Under the pieces are notes generated by a model. The model worked only from the letters and a program-made list of their open reading frames with translations, had not been told where the DNA came from and made no database searches. A program made the translations under genes and the position numbers. Shown here piece after piece: positions 14,975 through 24,387 of a stretch of DNA of 64,000 bases. Numbering within the stretch: the stretch's first letter is position 1; every line of letters begins with the position of its first letter. The stretch comes from Limisalsivibrio acetivorans (lineage in GTDB: Bacteria; Chrysiogenota; Deferribacteres; Deferribacterales; Geovibrionaceae), in assembly GCF_000421105.1 (NCBI RefSeq), contig NZ_ATWF01000001.1, forward strand, positions 115,987 to 179,986, written 5' to 3'.

Positions 14975-17731
14975 GTGCTGGTGATATTTTTGTCATTTAT
15001 CGCCCTATCCGTTATCTCCTGCTCCGATGAGGAGCCCATTAAGCTTCTGGAGGATAACTACACTGAGGCTGTGCCTATATCCTCCGTCGCAGTTGCCGAG
15101 GACGATACCGGCATTGCCGAAGGTAACAGGCTCTTCCTTGAAGGGAACTTTGAGGAAGCGATTGAGCTTTACGAAGAAGGGCTTAAGTTGAACCGTTCGG
15201 TGGCCTTCTATAATATCGGCGTCAGCTACTATCTTCTGGACGATATAGAAAAAAGTGAGGAATACTTCAGAAGGGCGGTTGCAGAGGATCCCGAGTTCAC
15301 CGAGGCCTATGTTAACCTTGCCGTTGTGCTCATACAGACGGGCCAGCTTGAGGAGGCTGAGCAGTATATCTCCGAGCTTCTGGAAGGATCGGCATCCGCC
15401 AAGCTTCTTGTTAATATGGCAAACATCCATCTCAAGCGTGGGGAGACAGCAAGGGCGACCATGCTGTATGATGAGGCGATCAAGAAAGACAGACGTTCGA
15501 AGTTTGTAATGTCCAACTACGCCTACTTCCTTATGAGCATCGGCGAGCTCGAGAGCGGTATAAAGATACTGGAAGGGCTTGACTATAAGAATTATACGGA
15601 CTATTTCAACCTGGCCAAGGCGTACTATAAGATGGGCATATACCCCGCATCGGTGGACCACCTGCGAAAGGCCCTCGGTTTCCAGGAGACGGAGGAGGCA
15701 CTCAACCTCCTTGCGATGAACTATAACAGACTGAAAGACTATCTCTCCGAGGCGGAAGCCCTCGAAAGGCTCACACTCATCAGCCCCACAAAGGAGTATC
15801 TCCACCGCTATGCCAAGGCGCTCTACCGGAGCAGTGACTTCCTTCGTGCCAAAGAGGTTATGGCCTCCCTTATCAAGGCGCATCCCGAGGATCCTGCGCT
15901 TTACCTAACATATTACGATATACTTATAGCTCTCAACGATATAGAAACAGCGGGAAGGCTTGCCTACGGCGGCTTTAACCGTCTTAATGACGACAGGCTC
16001 CTCTACCTCTATGCAAGGCACTCCCTCATATACAACCGCAGGCCGTCCGGTATCAGGGAGCTGATATTCAGTCGGCCGGAATCGGACTGGGTAAACCTAG
16101 CAAAGGCTATGTACCATATATACGAGGGTCGTATGGTTCCTGCCGCAGGGGTCATTGAGCGTGTTTCCCCGAACACGTCGCCGGACTATTTCATGTACCG
16201 CACATATATTCTTATGAAGTACAACGAGTATGAAGATGCCCTGCGCAACGTTGAGTATATGGATACCTCGAAGCCTGAGTATTTCTGGTATAAGACGGTG
16301 AGCCTTTTTAACACGAGGGATCTCAGCGCACTCAGAAACCATATAAGCGAAACCCTTGAGAAGGGGAGACGGATAACAAGGCATCCAGAGGTTGCGGTGC
16401 ATCTTGATCCTGTATTGGAGGATATGAACTTCGCCTACCGGTTCGAGGGGGAATTTGAGCAGATGCTCTCCGCGGTGCTTTATCCTCTGCTGATTGAGCC
16501 TGATGAGATGCTGAACTTTGTGGCACTCGGCTATAAACTCCTACAGCAGGACGACAAGCTTCTCGCCCTTGAGGAACTGCAGAAATCTGTGCGCTTCTCC
16601 GAGGGGATCAAGCATAACAACATGGGCGTTGAGCTTTTCCTGAAGTATCGATACAAGGATGCCCTCGGCGAGTTCCAGATGGCGAACGAGAAGCTGGGCA
16701 CAAACCCCTATACACTCTACAACATCGGCCTTGTGCATCTTAGTCTCGGCGATAAGGAGAGAGCGCTGGAGTTCTTCGACAACTCCATTCTCCAGAATCG
16801 CTATAACTTCCCCGCATACCTCGGCAAGGCCGTCTGCCTTAAGGATAGTGGGAGTGAGCGTGATGCTATGCAGCAGTATAATCTTGTGCGTGACAGGGCG
16901 GCGCAGGTTGAGGACGACAGGGAGAAGGTTCCCAATATAATCTATTACACCAAATACCTAGCCCAGATGGGTGCAGGGGATTCCAGGGGTGCTGTGGAGG
17001 AGCTCGAGCGGCGGAATGAGCGCGACGGCTTTCTTAATGCGATGCTTGCCCTTGCGGAGTATATCTCAGGAAGCGGGTACGAGACCCTTGATGTATTGGA
17101 GAAGGACAGGATATTCCGTGGTGCGGAGCTTAAGAATCTTCTTGATATACTGAATGAAAAAGAGGTGAACAGCAGTCCTGAACCGGCCGAGGATCGTTTC
17201 CACAGGTTTATGCGTGCTTATATCTACCTCAAGAAGCACAACCAGCTTGTTCAGATCGATGATGAGGAGTACGAGAGGGATAAGGTTATCCTTAAGGAGC
17301 TTTTCTATTACAACGTCTTCCTTGAGAATCCTCAGGATGCCCTTGGCTACCTTCAACAGCTCACCGAGGTGGATTTCCGTTACCCCGAGCTATACAAGGC
17401 ATCCTTCTACTACTTCATCTGGCTTGAGGACTTTGTTAACGCAGAGGCGTCCTTCGCCGCCCTTGAGAACCTCGGCTACGAGGACAGGTACTACGATTAC
17501 TATAAGATGCTCTACTTCCTGCTGAACTTTAATGACCAGCGTCTACTTAACTATATCGAGGCATACATGAACGACTACCCCGAAGATTTCAGGGGACCTG
17601 CAATGCGGTTGATGGTGTCGCTTAAAAATGATAATATCCGAGACGTATACAACGAACTGCTTAATATGGAATCAAAAAACGGCAACTTCCTTCTGAGGCT
17701 GCCTCTGGAGTTAGAAATTGACGGTTTATAG
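14975..17731 (+). CDS. Large TPR-repeat lipoprotein
   Basis: A 918-residue exported protein with a hydrophobic N-terminal helix ending in the lipobox-like VISC (cysteine at about 16), so probably membrane-anchored. Tandem tetratricopeptide repeats fill most of the chain; the clearest begin at about residue 45 (GNRLFLEGNFEEAIELYEEGL), then continue with SVAFYNIGVSYYLL and ALEFFDNSILQNRYNFPAYLGKA in the second half. Such proteins are scaffolds for envelope or motility complexes; the partner is unknown. GTG at 14975 is the formal start; CTG at 14972, 8 bases after TAAGGA, is also possible, and the in-frame upstream codons (KGILRIY) would supply the missing basic n-region. It overlaps the next gene by 14 bases. 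Confidence 0.82.
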   Translation: MLVIFLSFIALSVISCSDEEPIKLLEDNYTEAVPISSVAVAEDDTGIAEGNRLFLEGNFEEAIELYEEGLKLNRSVAFYNIGVSYYLLDDIEKSEEYFRRAVAEDPEFTEAYVNLAVVLIQTGQLEEAEQYISELLEGSASAKLLVNMANIHLKRGETARATMLYDEAIKKDRRSKFVMSNYAYFLMSIGELESGIKILEGLDYKNYTDYFNLAKAYYKMGIYPASVDHLRKALGFQETEEALNLLAMNYNRLKDYLSEAEALERLTLISPTKEYLHRYAKALYRSSDFLRAKEVMASLIKAHPEDPALYLTYYDILIALNDIETAGRLAYGGFNRLNDDRLLYLYARHSLIYNRRPSGIRELIFSRPESDWVNLAKAMYHIYEGRMVPAAGVIERVSPNTSPDYFMYRTYILMKYNEYEDALRNVEYMDTSKPEYFWYKTVSLFNTRDLSALRNHISETLEKGRRITRHPEVAVHLDPVLEDMNFAYRFEGEFEQMLSAVLYPLLIEPDEMLNFVALGYKLLQQDDKLLALEELQKSVRFSEGIKHNNMGVELFLKYRYKDALGEFQMANEKLGTNPYTLYNIGLVHLSLGDKERALEFFDNSILQNRYNFPAYLGKAVCLKDSGSERDAMQQYNLVRDRAAQVEDDREKVPNIIYYTKYLAQMGAGDSRGAVEELERRNERDGFLNAMLALAEYISGSGYETLDVLEKDRIFRGAELKNLLDILNEKEVNSSPEPAEDRFHRFMRAYIYLKKHNQLVQIDDEEYERDKVILKELFYYNVFLENPQDALGYLQQLTEVDFRYPELYKASFYYFIWLEDFVNAEASFAALENLGYEDRYYDYYKMLYFLLNFNDQRLLNYIEAYMNDYPEDFRGPAMRLMVSLKNDNIRDVYNELLNMESKNGNFLLRLPLELEIDGL

Positions 17732-18233
17732 AGTTAGCAGAAGGGTTTTATTCCTCTCCGGTGCACTTGTCCTGAGTGGTCTTCTTTTCAGTGCATCCCA
17801 TGCCCTCATAGGCTTAAACGGTGCGAAGGGTGCTGTTTTAGCTGTGGTAAACATATTCATTATATTCAACTTTATCACTCTCCTCTTCCGCCGGATAGAG
17901 GTGGACGGTGATACTGTACGTCTTTTTACAATCTACGGGAGGAAGAGTATAAACCTCACCGATCTTGAGGAGATCGGCATAATTAAGCTAAAGATGCGGA
18001 TCATCGTGATATTGTCCGATCCTAAGAAGTTCGTATTTATCTCATCATTCTACAGGGATTTCGAAAGCTTCGTTGAGTATGTTAAGGGGAGGGTGGACAA
18101 GGAGCTCCATGAGAGCATCGCAAAGCTCAGTGAGAAAACCATAAAGCGCAAGAGAAGGATCCTTGCAGCTGTTCTGGGCACGCTGAACCTATTCTTCCTC
18201 GGCAGTGTCCTCTACAACCTTCTGAATGGCTGA
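17718..18233 (+). CDS. Small membrane protein with PH-like middle, unknown function
   Basis: A 171-residue protein that I cannot assign. Two membrane helices lie at the N-terminus (about 10-27 and 36-57) and one at the C-terminus (about 147-168). The cytoplasmic middle (about 58-115) is beta-rich, with 'RIEVDGDTVRLFTIYGRKSINLTDLEEI' spread over strands, like bacterial PH-domain membrane proteins. The TTG start overlaps the TPR lipoprotein, so the two are coupled and may work together. The 3' end overlaps convergent rsmI by 45 bases. Confidence 0.7.
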   Translation: MTVYRVSRRVLFLSGALVLSGLLFSASHALIGLNGAKGAVLAVVNIFIIFNFITLLFRRIEVDGDTVRLFTIYGRKSINLTDLEEIGIIKLKMRIIVILSDPKKFVFISSFYRDFESFVEYVKGRVDKELHESIAKLSEKTIKRKRRILAAVLGTLNLFFLGSVLYNLLNG

Positions 18234-19022
18234 ATACGCCTCGTTTCTCTTGTAGCCAAGGGCTTTCATTGCTCTTAGTGTGTCCTTTGAGGAGAGCCCC
18301 TCTTTGAGGAATCTTGAGCACATATCCTCGGCATCTGTTACCATCTCCTCATCTTCCGCCCTGTTGTTCACCACGATAACAAACTCCCCCTTGATCGTGA
18401 GCCCCTCAATATCATCCTCAGAACTTATGAATACTGTTTCCTCATAAAGCTTGGTGATCTCCCTGCAAACTGCTATGGGGAAGGGGAAGTTCTTAAGGAG
18501 AGCCTTAAGTGTTTCTTTTACCCTATGGGGGGATTCGTAGAAGGCTATGGTGGTCTTATAGTCTTTTAACCCCTCTATCTCCTTGTCTCTCGCACCCTTT
18601 TTGTGGGGGAGGAAGCCGTGGAAATAGAAGTTTCCAGTGTCAAAGCCGCTGAGGAGTAGGGCGGGTATGAATGCTGTGGCGCCGGGTAGTGCTTCGAAGG
18701 GTATTCCCTCCTCAACGAGTCTTGATGTCAGGAACCCGCCCGGGTCGGAGATGCATGGTGTTCCCGCCTCGCTCGCAACGGTAATCCTGCGCCCTTCCTC
18801 ATATAGTTCAATGAGCCTTTCGGCTGCTTTGTTTTCGTTATCTTTATGAAGTGATTCTACTTTGAGTTTGATTCCAAGATGGTTGAGAAGGTTGGATGCC
18901 GTACGGGTATCCTCAGCGAAGAGGATATCCGCATTTTTGAGTGCTTCAACGGCTCTATAGGTTATATCGCCAAGGTTTCCCACGGGGGTGGGTATGAAGG
19001 ATACTCTCCTGCTACTGCTCAT
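18189..19022 (-). CDS. rsmI: 16S rRNA (cytidine1402-2'-O)-methyltransferase
   Basis: Methylates the ribose of C1402 in 16S rRNA using S-adenosylmethionine. It is a tetrapyrrole-methylase-fold enzyme of 277 residues, normal for RsmI. Signature segments are IPTPVGNLGDITYRA, AEDTRTASNLL, VASEAGTPCISDPG, ALPGATAFIPALLLSGF, FHGFLPHKK and FYESPHRVKETL. The C-terminal helical part is also typical. It overlaps the DUF2914 gene by 11 bases upstream and the membrane-protein gene by 45 bases at its 3' end. No good ribosome site is visible, consistent with translational coupling. Confidence 0.96.
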   Translation of the reverse strand: MSSSRRVSFIPTPVGNLGDITYRAVEALKNADILFAEDTRTASNLLNHLGIKLKVESLHKDNENKAAERLIELYEEGRRITVASEAGTPCISDPGGFLTSRLVEEGIPFEALPGATAFIPALLLSGFDTGNFYFHGFLPHKKGARDKEIEGLKDYKTTIAFYESPHRVKETLKALLKNFPFPIAVCREITKLYEETVFISSEDDIEGLTIKGEFVIVVNNRAEDEEMVTDAEDMCSRFLKEGLSSKDTLRAMKALGYKRNEAYSAIQKVVEDTAEEE

Positions 19023-19398
19023 TAATGGTGAAATCTATGGAATCAATGAGCTTGCCGCTTTTGGAGTATACCTCAACCTTCCATTCGCCGACCCATTCGG
19101 GGAGGATAAGCTTGGAGCTGTAGGTTCTCCACTTGGGTGAATCCACATTAAGCTTAACCTCTGCCTCTATGTTTTTCTTATAGATCCATATATGGGTTAC
19201 TTCGGTGGGGTATTCATCGGTTTCTATCTCTGTGAAACAGTAGAGCTTGTGGTATCCGGCGTTGAACTCAGTGCCTGTTTTTGCCGGCTCTCTGTTCTCA
19301 ATATCCTTGGCTATGCTTATCCTGCTAACCTTTGTTTCGGCAAAGGCGAAGGTTGTGGCAAGAGCAAAAACGATAAGAGATAGAATAAGTTTACGCAT
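19012..19398 (-). CDS. Exported DUF2914 protein
   Basis: A 128-residue protein with a clear signal peptide (cleavage after AFA, about residue 20). The mature part is one beta-sandwich-like domain of the DUF2914 type, with 'LYCFTEIE', 'THIWIYK', 'TYSSK' and 'WVGEWKVEVYSKSGKLI'. This resembles carbohydrate-binding or immunoglobulin-like modules and probably sits in the periplasm; the ligand is unknown. It is 23 bases downstream of trxB and overlaps rsmI. Confidence 0.8.
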   Translation of the reverse strand: MRKLILSLIVFALATTFAFAETKVSRISIAKDIENREPAKTGTEFNAGYHKLYCFTEIETDEYPTEVTHIWIYKKNIEAEVKLNVDSPKWRTYSSKLILPEWVGEWKVEVYSKSGKLIDSIDFTINEQ

Positions 19399-19421
19399 TT
19401 TGAAATTCCCCTTGTTTATTT

Positions 19422-20387
19422 CTATTCGCCGAAGGTTTCCCCGATGTATTTTTGGGCGCCTTTGGCGGCAACGGAGCCGTCTGAAACGGCGGTTGTTATC
19501 TGTCTTAACGGTTTCCAGCGGACATCGCCCGCAGCAAAGATCCCTGGAACACTGGTTTCCGTGCTTTCGTCCGCAACGATGAACCCGCTCTCATCGAGCT
19601 TAACAAGTTCCTTGACCAGTTCGGTATCTGCGGTTTGTCCTATAAATACGAACACTCCCGCTATCTTTAGTTCGGATTCCTCTTCGGTTTTAACATTCTT
19701 GATACTAAGCGACTCAACCTGCTGTTCGCCGTTCACAGCGGTAACAACGCTGTCCCAGAGGAACTCGATCTTGTCATTGGCAAAGGCTCTGTCCTGATAA
19801 ATCTTTGCAGCTCTGAGCTTATCACGCCTATGGATGATTGTCACCTTGCTGGCAAACTTTGTGAGGTACAGCCCCTCTTCGATGGCGGAATCACCACCGC
19901 CAACCACAGCGATCTCCTTGTCTTTATAGAAGGAACCGTCACATGTGGCGCAGAAGGACACCCCTCTTCCGTAGAACTTGTTCTCACCCGGAACATCGAG
20001 CTTCTTCCAGTGTGCTCCGAGGCAGAGGATAATGGATTTAGTCCTTATGGGCTTGTCCATATTCTTTATGTTGAGTATCTTGTACTCCTTGTCCATCTCG
20101 ATGCTCAGGCACTCGCCGGAGCGGATGAGAACGCCGAATTTTTCTGCATGCTTATAGAAGTTTTCTGAGAGGTCTGCTCCCATAATCCCTTCGTAGAATC
20201 CGGGATAGTTTTCCACAAACTCGGTGATAGCCACCTGTCCGCCGGGGAACTGCTTCTCAAGAACGAGGGTTTTAAGATCGTCCCTTGCAGCGTACATAGC
20301 CGCTGTCATCCCCGCCGGACCCCCGCCGAGGACTACCACATCGTATTCTTCTTCTATGTCCTGGATATTAAAGAAATCTTGCATCAT
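19422..20387 (-). CDS. trxB: Thioredoxin reductase
   Basis: An FAD/NADPH flavoenzyme of 321 residues that reduces thioredoxin. The N-terminal FAD site is VVLGGGPAGMTAA, the redox-active pair is in FCATCDGSFY (about 146-149), and the NADPH site is VVGGGDSAIEEG. The C-terminal FAD segment is IFAAGDVRWKPLRQI. Two ATGs in tandem follow an AAAGGG site and overlap the end of the thioredoxin-like gene by 4 bases. No thioredoxin with an intact CxxC is in the window. Confidence 0.95.
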   Translation of the reverse strand: MMQDFFNIQDIEEEYDVVVLGGGPAGMTAAMYAARDDLKTLVLEKQFPGGQVAITEFVENYPGFYEGIMGADLSENFYKHAEKFGVLIRSGECLSIEMDKEYKILNIKNMDKPIRTKSIILCLGAHWKKLDVPGENKFYGRGVSFCATCDGSFYKDKEIAVVGGGDSAIEEGLYLTKFASKVTIIHRRDKLRAAKIYQDRAFANDKIEFLWDSVVTAVNGEQQVESLSIKNVKTEEESELKIAGVFVFIGQTADTELVKELVKLDESGFIVADESTETSVPGIFAAGDVRWKPLRQITTAVSDGSVAAKGAQKYIGETFGE

Positions 20388-20917
20388 ACACCCTTTAAAA
20401 TACGCACTAGCTTCTCAATAGAAGGAACCTTGTCCTGGTAAATAATATTTTTGTCTTCATCAAGCAGAAAAAAATGGGGCCAGCTATTAACCCCTAAATA
20501 GTCTGCTAAAGGCTCAGTATTACCTAAATAGACGGTATTTTCAAGCACTTTGTATTTTTTCTCCGATAGCACTTCCAGCACTTTTTCCTCACTCTGCTCC
20601 ACGTCAAGGAGGACGATAACCTCCATGTAGCCCGCTCTTTCGATGAGCTTAAGCTCGCTCATTCTTTTAAGGTAGAGTTTCGGGAATATATTACTGGTAA
20701 GAAAGGTTTTTGTGTTGAAGAAGATCAGCAGTATGGGCTGATTTATCTCGGAGGTACTGAAGCGCTTACCGTCAAGGGTACTGAGCTCAAAGTTCTGAAC
20801 CCTGGTACCCTCGGGAGCTGCGTTGTTGTATCTGCTCTGCCAGAGCAGAAGGAAGGATCCCGCCACCAGAATGTATATGATAAGGCTTCTGGGGTCCAGC
20901 AGGCGAACCTTCCTCAA
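20384..20917 (-). CDS. Membrane-anchored thioredoxin-fold protein lacking all cysteines
   Basis: A 177-residue protein with one N-terminal membrane helix (about 11-26) and a periplasmic domain like TlpA/AhpC redoxins: 'NFELSTLDGKRFSTSEINQPILLIFF' leads to where WCxxC should be, but here it reads NTKTFLTSN. The later 'NSWPHFFLLDEDKNIIY' matches the cis-Pro region (with P in WPHFF). There is not one cysteine in the chain, so it cannot be a dithiol oxidoreductase; a binding or chaperone role is inferred. TTG start after GAGAGG, 4 bases after nadC. Confidence 0.75.
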   Translation of the reverse strand: MRKVRLLDPRSLIIYILVAGSFLLLWQSRYNNAAPEGTRVQNFELSTLDGKRFSTSEINQPILLIFFNTKTFLTSNIFPKLYLKRMSELKLIERAGYMEVIVLLDVEQSEEKVLEVLSEKKYKVLENTVYLGNTEPLADYLGVNSWPHFFLLDEDKNIIYQDKVPSIEKLVRILKGV

Positions 20918-20921
20918 GGTA

Positions 20922-21758
20922 TTATCCTCTCATCTTAAGGCTTATATCAACGCCCACAGCCTGATGGGTCAGCGCACCGATGGAGATATAGTCGATGGCC
21001 ATACCCTTGAGCTTGGGGAGATACTCAAGGCTTATACCGCCGGATACCTCGACCTTTGCCTTGCCGTCGATGATGTCTATGGCGTCCTGAATGGTCTCAC
21101 GCTTGAAGTTATCAAGCATGATGATATCCGCACCAGCCTCCACAGCCTCACGAACCTCTTCAAGGTTCCTTGTTTCGATCTCAACCTTTACAGTTGTGGG
21201 GATGAACCTTCGAACGTTGGCGACCGCCTTTGTTATAGAACCTGCGGCATCGATATGGTTATCCTTCAGCATAACGCCGTCGAAGAGACCGAGGCGGTGG
21301 TTCCATCCTCCCCCTGTTTTAACGGCGTATTTCTCAAGCCTTCTCCAGCCGGGGGTTGTCTTCCTTGTGTCGAGGATCTTTATGTTGGTGTCGCTCAGAG
21401 CCTCCACGTATCTTGCAGTGTTGGTTGCCACACCCGTGAGCCTCTGGATGAAGTTCAGGGCGGTACGCTCACCGGTGAGGATAGACGAGGCAGGCCCTGT
21501 TACCTGACCGATAACCTTACGTTCGGTTATCCTCTCCCCGTCCTCCACGAAGAACTCCACGTTAACAACGGGGTCGAGGGTGTAGTACACCTCTTTTGCA
21601 ACCTTGGTTCCGCAGATTATACAGTCCTGCTTTGCGATAAAGCTGAACGTTGCCTGTGTTTTAAAGGATTCAAAGGCGGTGGCTGTGAGGTCGCCTGTTC
21701 CGATATCCTCATCAAGGGCCAGCTGTATCAGCCTTTTTGTGTAACCGTTTATCAGCAT
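20922..21758 (-). CDS. nadC: Nicotinate-nucleotide pyrophosphorylase (carboxylating)
   Basis: Quinolinate phosphoribosyltransferase, forming nicotinate mononucleotide in NAD synthesis; 278 residues, as usual. Family segments are LDEDIGTGDLTA at the start, RTALNFIQRLTGVAT, the basic DTRKTTPGWRRLEKYAVKTGGGWNHR (substrate-binding R, K and H), LKDNHI, VEIETRNLEE, IMLDNF and VSGGISLE. The ATG overlaps the end of valS by 7 bases. No nadA or nadB is nearby. Confidence 0.96.
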   Translation of the reverse strand: MLINGYTKRLIQLALDEDIGTGDLTATAFESFKTQATFSFIAKQDCIICGTKVAKEVYYTLDPVVNVEFFVEDGERITERKVIGQVTGPASSILTGERTALNFIQRLTGVATNTARYVEALSDTNIKILDTRKTTPGWRRLEKYAVKTGGGWNHRLGLFDGVMLKDNHIDAAGSITKAVANVRRFIPTTVKVEIETRNLEEVREAVEAGADIIMLDNFKRETIQDAIDIIDGKAKVEVSGGISLEYLPKLKGMAIDYISIGALTHQAVGVDISLKMRG

Positions 21759-24373
21759 AACTTCTTTAGCCTCTCAAGGTTTTCGTTTATCTTTTCCATA
21801 AGAGCTTCGGTCTCGGCGAGCTTCTTTCTGTCCTTTTCGATAACATGCTCGGGAGCCTTGCTCAAGTATCCTTCGTTCTGGAGCTTTCCGCCGTATACCT
21901 TAAGATCCTTCTCGGCGGCCTTCTTCTCCTTCTCAAGCTTTTTGATCTCTGCATCAACATCAATAAGCCCTGCGAGGGGGACGAACACCTCGAAGTCTCC
22001 GGCGATGTTCGATGCGGCATTCTCAGGGTCCGTATCGGTGTAGCCGAGGGATTCGAGACGGGCCAGGTTCATAATAAGCGATTCGTTGCGCTTGAAAAGA
22101 TCCTTAAGTTCAGGTTTGGATGTTTTTACCATCGCTTCGATTCTGGAAGCGGGGGGAACGTTATATTCACCACGTATGTTTCTCACCATGCTGATGAATT
22201 CGATGATGTACTCCGTCTCCTCCGCCTCTGCCGTGTAGGTATATTCCACAACGGGCCATTCCTCGTTCATGATGGAGTCTTTGCCTGTGAGCATCCTGAA
22301 GATATGCTCTGTAACGAAGGGCATGAAGGGGTGGAGAATGGCGAGGGATTTCTCAAGGACGTACTTTGCCGTTCCGAGGGCGGCTCCTTTGCGTTCATCG
22401 CTGTATATTCTGGGTTTGATGAACTCGATGTACCAGTCGCAGAACTGGTGCCAGAAGAACTGGTATATGCTCCCTGCGGCCTCGTTGAAGTCGTAGGTTC
22501 TTATAGCTTCTGCTGTCTGCTCGGCGGTTCTGCGCAGGTTGTCGAGGATCCATTTATCCTCAAGTTCAAGCTCACTCTCTGCGGGGAACTCATTTTCCTT
22601 ATCGAGGTTCATCATAATGAAACGGCTGGCGTTCCATATCTTATTCAGGAAGTTTCTGTAGCCCTCGATCCTGTCCTCGCTCAGCTTGATGTCACGCCCC
22701 TGGGCGGCGAAGGCTGTGAGGGTGAAGCGGAAGGCATCTGCACCGTATTTGTCTATGATAACAAGGGGATCGATAACGTTCCCTTTGGATTTGCTCATCT
22801 TCTGCCCGTGCTCATCCCTTACAAGGGCGTGGAGGTAGACCTCCTTGAAGGGCTTCTCGTCCATGAACTTGTAGCCGGACATTATCATCCGGGCCACCCA
22901 GAAGAAGAGGATATCGAAGCCTGTAACGAGGCATGAGGTAGGGTAGAACTTCTCAAGGGTCTTCGTCTGCTCGGGCCATCCCATGGTGGAGAAGGGCCAG
23001 AGGGCGGAGGAGAACCAAGTATCCAGAACATCGCTGTCCTGCTCGAGTTTGTCGCTTCCGCAGTCGGGGCAGTTGTCGGGGTCGTCCATGCTTACGATAA
23101 CTCTGCCGCAGGATTCGCAGTACCATGCGGGGATCCTGTGCCCCCACCAGATCTGGCGTGAGATGCACCAGTCACGGATGTTGTACATCCATTCGTAGTA
23201 GGTCTTCTTCCAGTTCTCGGGGTATATCTTTATATCTTCGCTTTCAACCCCTTTGATAGCCATCTCCGCCATCGGCTTGATCTTGACAAACCACTGCTTC
23301 GATACGGCGGGTTCCACAACGGTTTTACACCTGTAACAGTGCCCGACGCTGTGCTTGACCGGTTCCTTGCTATGGAAGAGTCCCTCACCCTCAAGGGCCT
23401 GAACGATCTGCTTTCTGGCATCGAAACGGTCGAGCCCGCTGAAGCGGCCGCCGTTTTCGTTTATTACACCGCTGTCGTCCATTACGGAGAGTGTTTCAAG
23501 GTCGTGTCTGCGTCCTATCTCGAAGTCGTTGGGGTCGTGGGCGGGAGTAACCTTTAGCGCACCTGTCCCCTTCTCCATGTCAACATACTCATCGGCGATG
23601 ATAGGTATCTCACGCTCCATAAGGGGGAGGATAACGGTTCCCCCTATGAGATGGGCGTATCGCTCATCCTCGGGGTGTACGGCAACTGCGGTATCACCAA
23701 GCATCGTCTCGGGGCGTGTTGTGGCCACAACGAGACGCTCGTTGCTCCCCTTTACGGGGTAGTAGATATGATAGAATGCGCCGTCCAGATCCTCGTGCTC
23801 TACCTCAAGATCGCTGAGGGCGGTGTGGCATCTGGGGCACCAGTTCACTATGTAGTCCGAGCGGTATATCAGGTCTTCATTGTAGAGTGTTACGAATACC
23901 TTGCGAACAGCATCGCTGAGTCCGTCATCCATGGTGAAGCGCTCACGCTCCCAGTCGCAGGAACAGCCGAGGCGCTTAAGTTGGTTTATGATCTGTCCGC
24001 CAGATTCCTCCTTCCACTGCCATACCTTGCGTATGAACTCCTCTCTGCCTATATCGTGACGGGATTTACCTTCGGCGGCGAGCTGTTTTTCAACAACGTT
24101 CTGGGTGGCGATGCCTGCATGATCCGTTCCGGGCATCCAGAGCGATTCATATCCATCCATTCTGTGGAAGCGTATAAGAACATCCTGAAGTGTGTTGTTA
24201 AGCGCATGCCCCATATGAAGGGAGCCGGTTACGTTTGGGGGTGGTATTACAATGGAATAAGGGGGCTTATCAGATGTTTCATCGGCGTGGAACTTCTTCT
24301 CGTCCAGCCATTTTTTGTAGATTTCCGACTCGTACTCAGCCGGATCGATACGTGTTGGTATATCCCTCGACAT
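21752..24373 (-). CDS. valS: Valyl-tRNA synthetase
   Basis: A class I aminoacyl-tRNA synthetase of 873 residues, normal length. The HIGH-type motif is in PPNVTGSLHMGHALN (about 48-62), the KMSKS loop is QKMSKSKGNVIDPL (about 525-530), the editing domain contains VATTRPETMLGDTAVAV, and a C-terminal coiled coil (about 805-873) is present. A four-cysteine zinc-ribbon-like insert (CESCGRV with CPDCGSD) occurs in the catalytic half. I took the ATG at 24373, 7 bases after GGAG, rather than the TTG just before it. Confidence 0.97.
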   Translation of the reverse strand: MSRDIPTRIDPAEYESEIYKKWLDEKKFHADETSDKPPYSIVIPPPNVTGSLHMGHALNNTLQDVLIRFHRMDGYESLWMPGTDHAGIATQNVVEKQLAAEGKSRHDIGREEFIRKVWQWKEESGGQIINQLKRLGCSCDWERERFTMDDGLSDAVRKVFVTLYNEDLIYRSDYIVNWCPRCHTALSDLEVEHEDLDGAFYHIYYPVKGSNERLVVATTRPETMLGDTAVAVHPEDERYAHLIGGTVILPLMEREIPIIADEYVDMEKGTGALKVTPAHDPNDFEIGRRHDLETLSVMDDSGVINENGGRFSGLDRFDARKQIVQALEGEGLFHSKEPVKHSVGHCYRCKTVVEPAVSKQWFVKIKPMAEMAIKGVESEDIKIYPENWKKTYYEWMYNIRDWCISRQIWWGHRIPAWYCESCGRVIVSMDDPDNCPDCGSDKLEQDSDVLDTWFSSALWPFSTMGWPEQTKTLEKFYPTSCLVTGFDILFFWVARMIMSGYKFMDEKPFKEVYLHALVRDEHGQKMSKSKGNVIDPLVIIDKYGADAFRFTLTAFAAQGRDIKLSEDRIEGYRNFLNKIWNASRFIMMNLDKENEFPAESELELEDKWILDNLRRTAEQTAEAIRTYDFNEAAGSIYQFFWHQFCDWYIEFIKPRIYSDERKGAALGTAKYVLEKSLAILHPFMPFVTEHIFRMLTGKDSIMNEEWPVVEYTYTAEAEETEYIIEFISMVRNIRGEYNVPPASRIEAMVKTSKPELKDLFKRNESLIMNLARLESLGYTDTDPENAASNIAGDFEVFVPLAGLIDVDAEIKKLEKEKKAAEKDLKVYGGKLQNEGYLSKAPEHVIEKDRKKLAETEALMEKINENLERLKKLC

Positions 24374-24387
24374 CAATAACTCCGGTA

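Noticed and set aside
20823-24379. Several long open frames on the plus strand opposite nadC and valS (up to about 400 codons)
   Set aside because: They lie wholly opposite strongly recognised genes, have no family-like sequence and arise from codon bias of the true genes.
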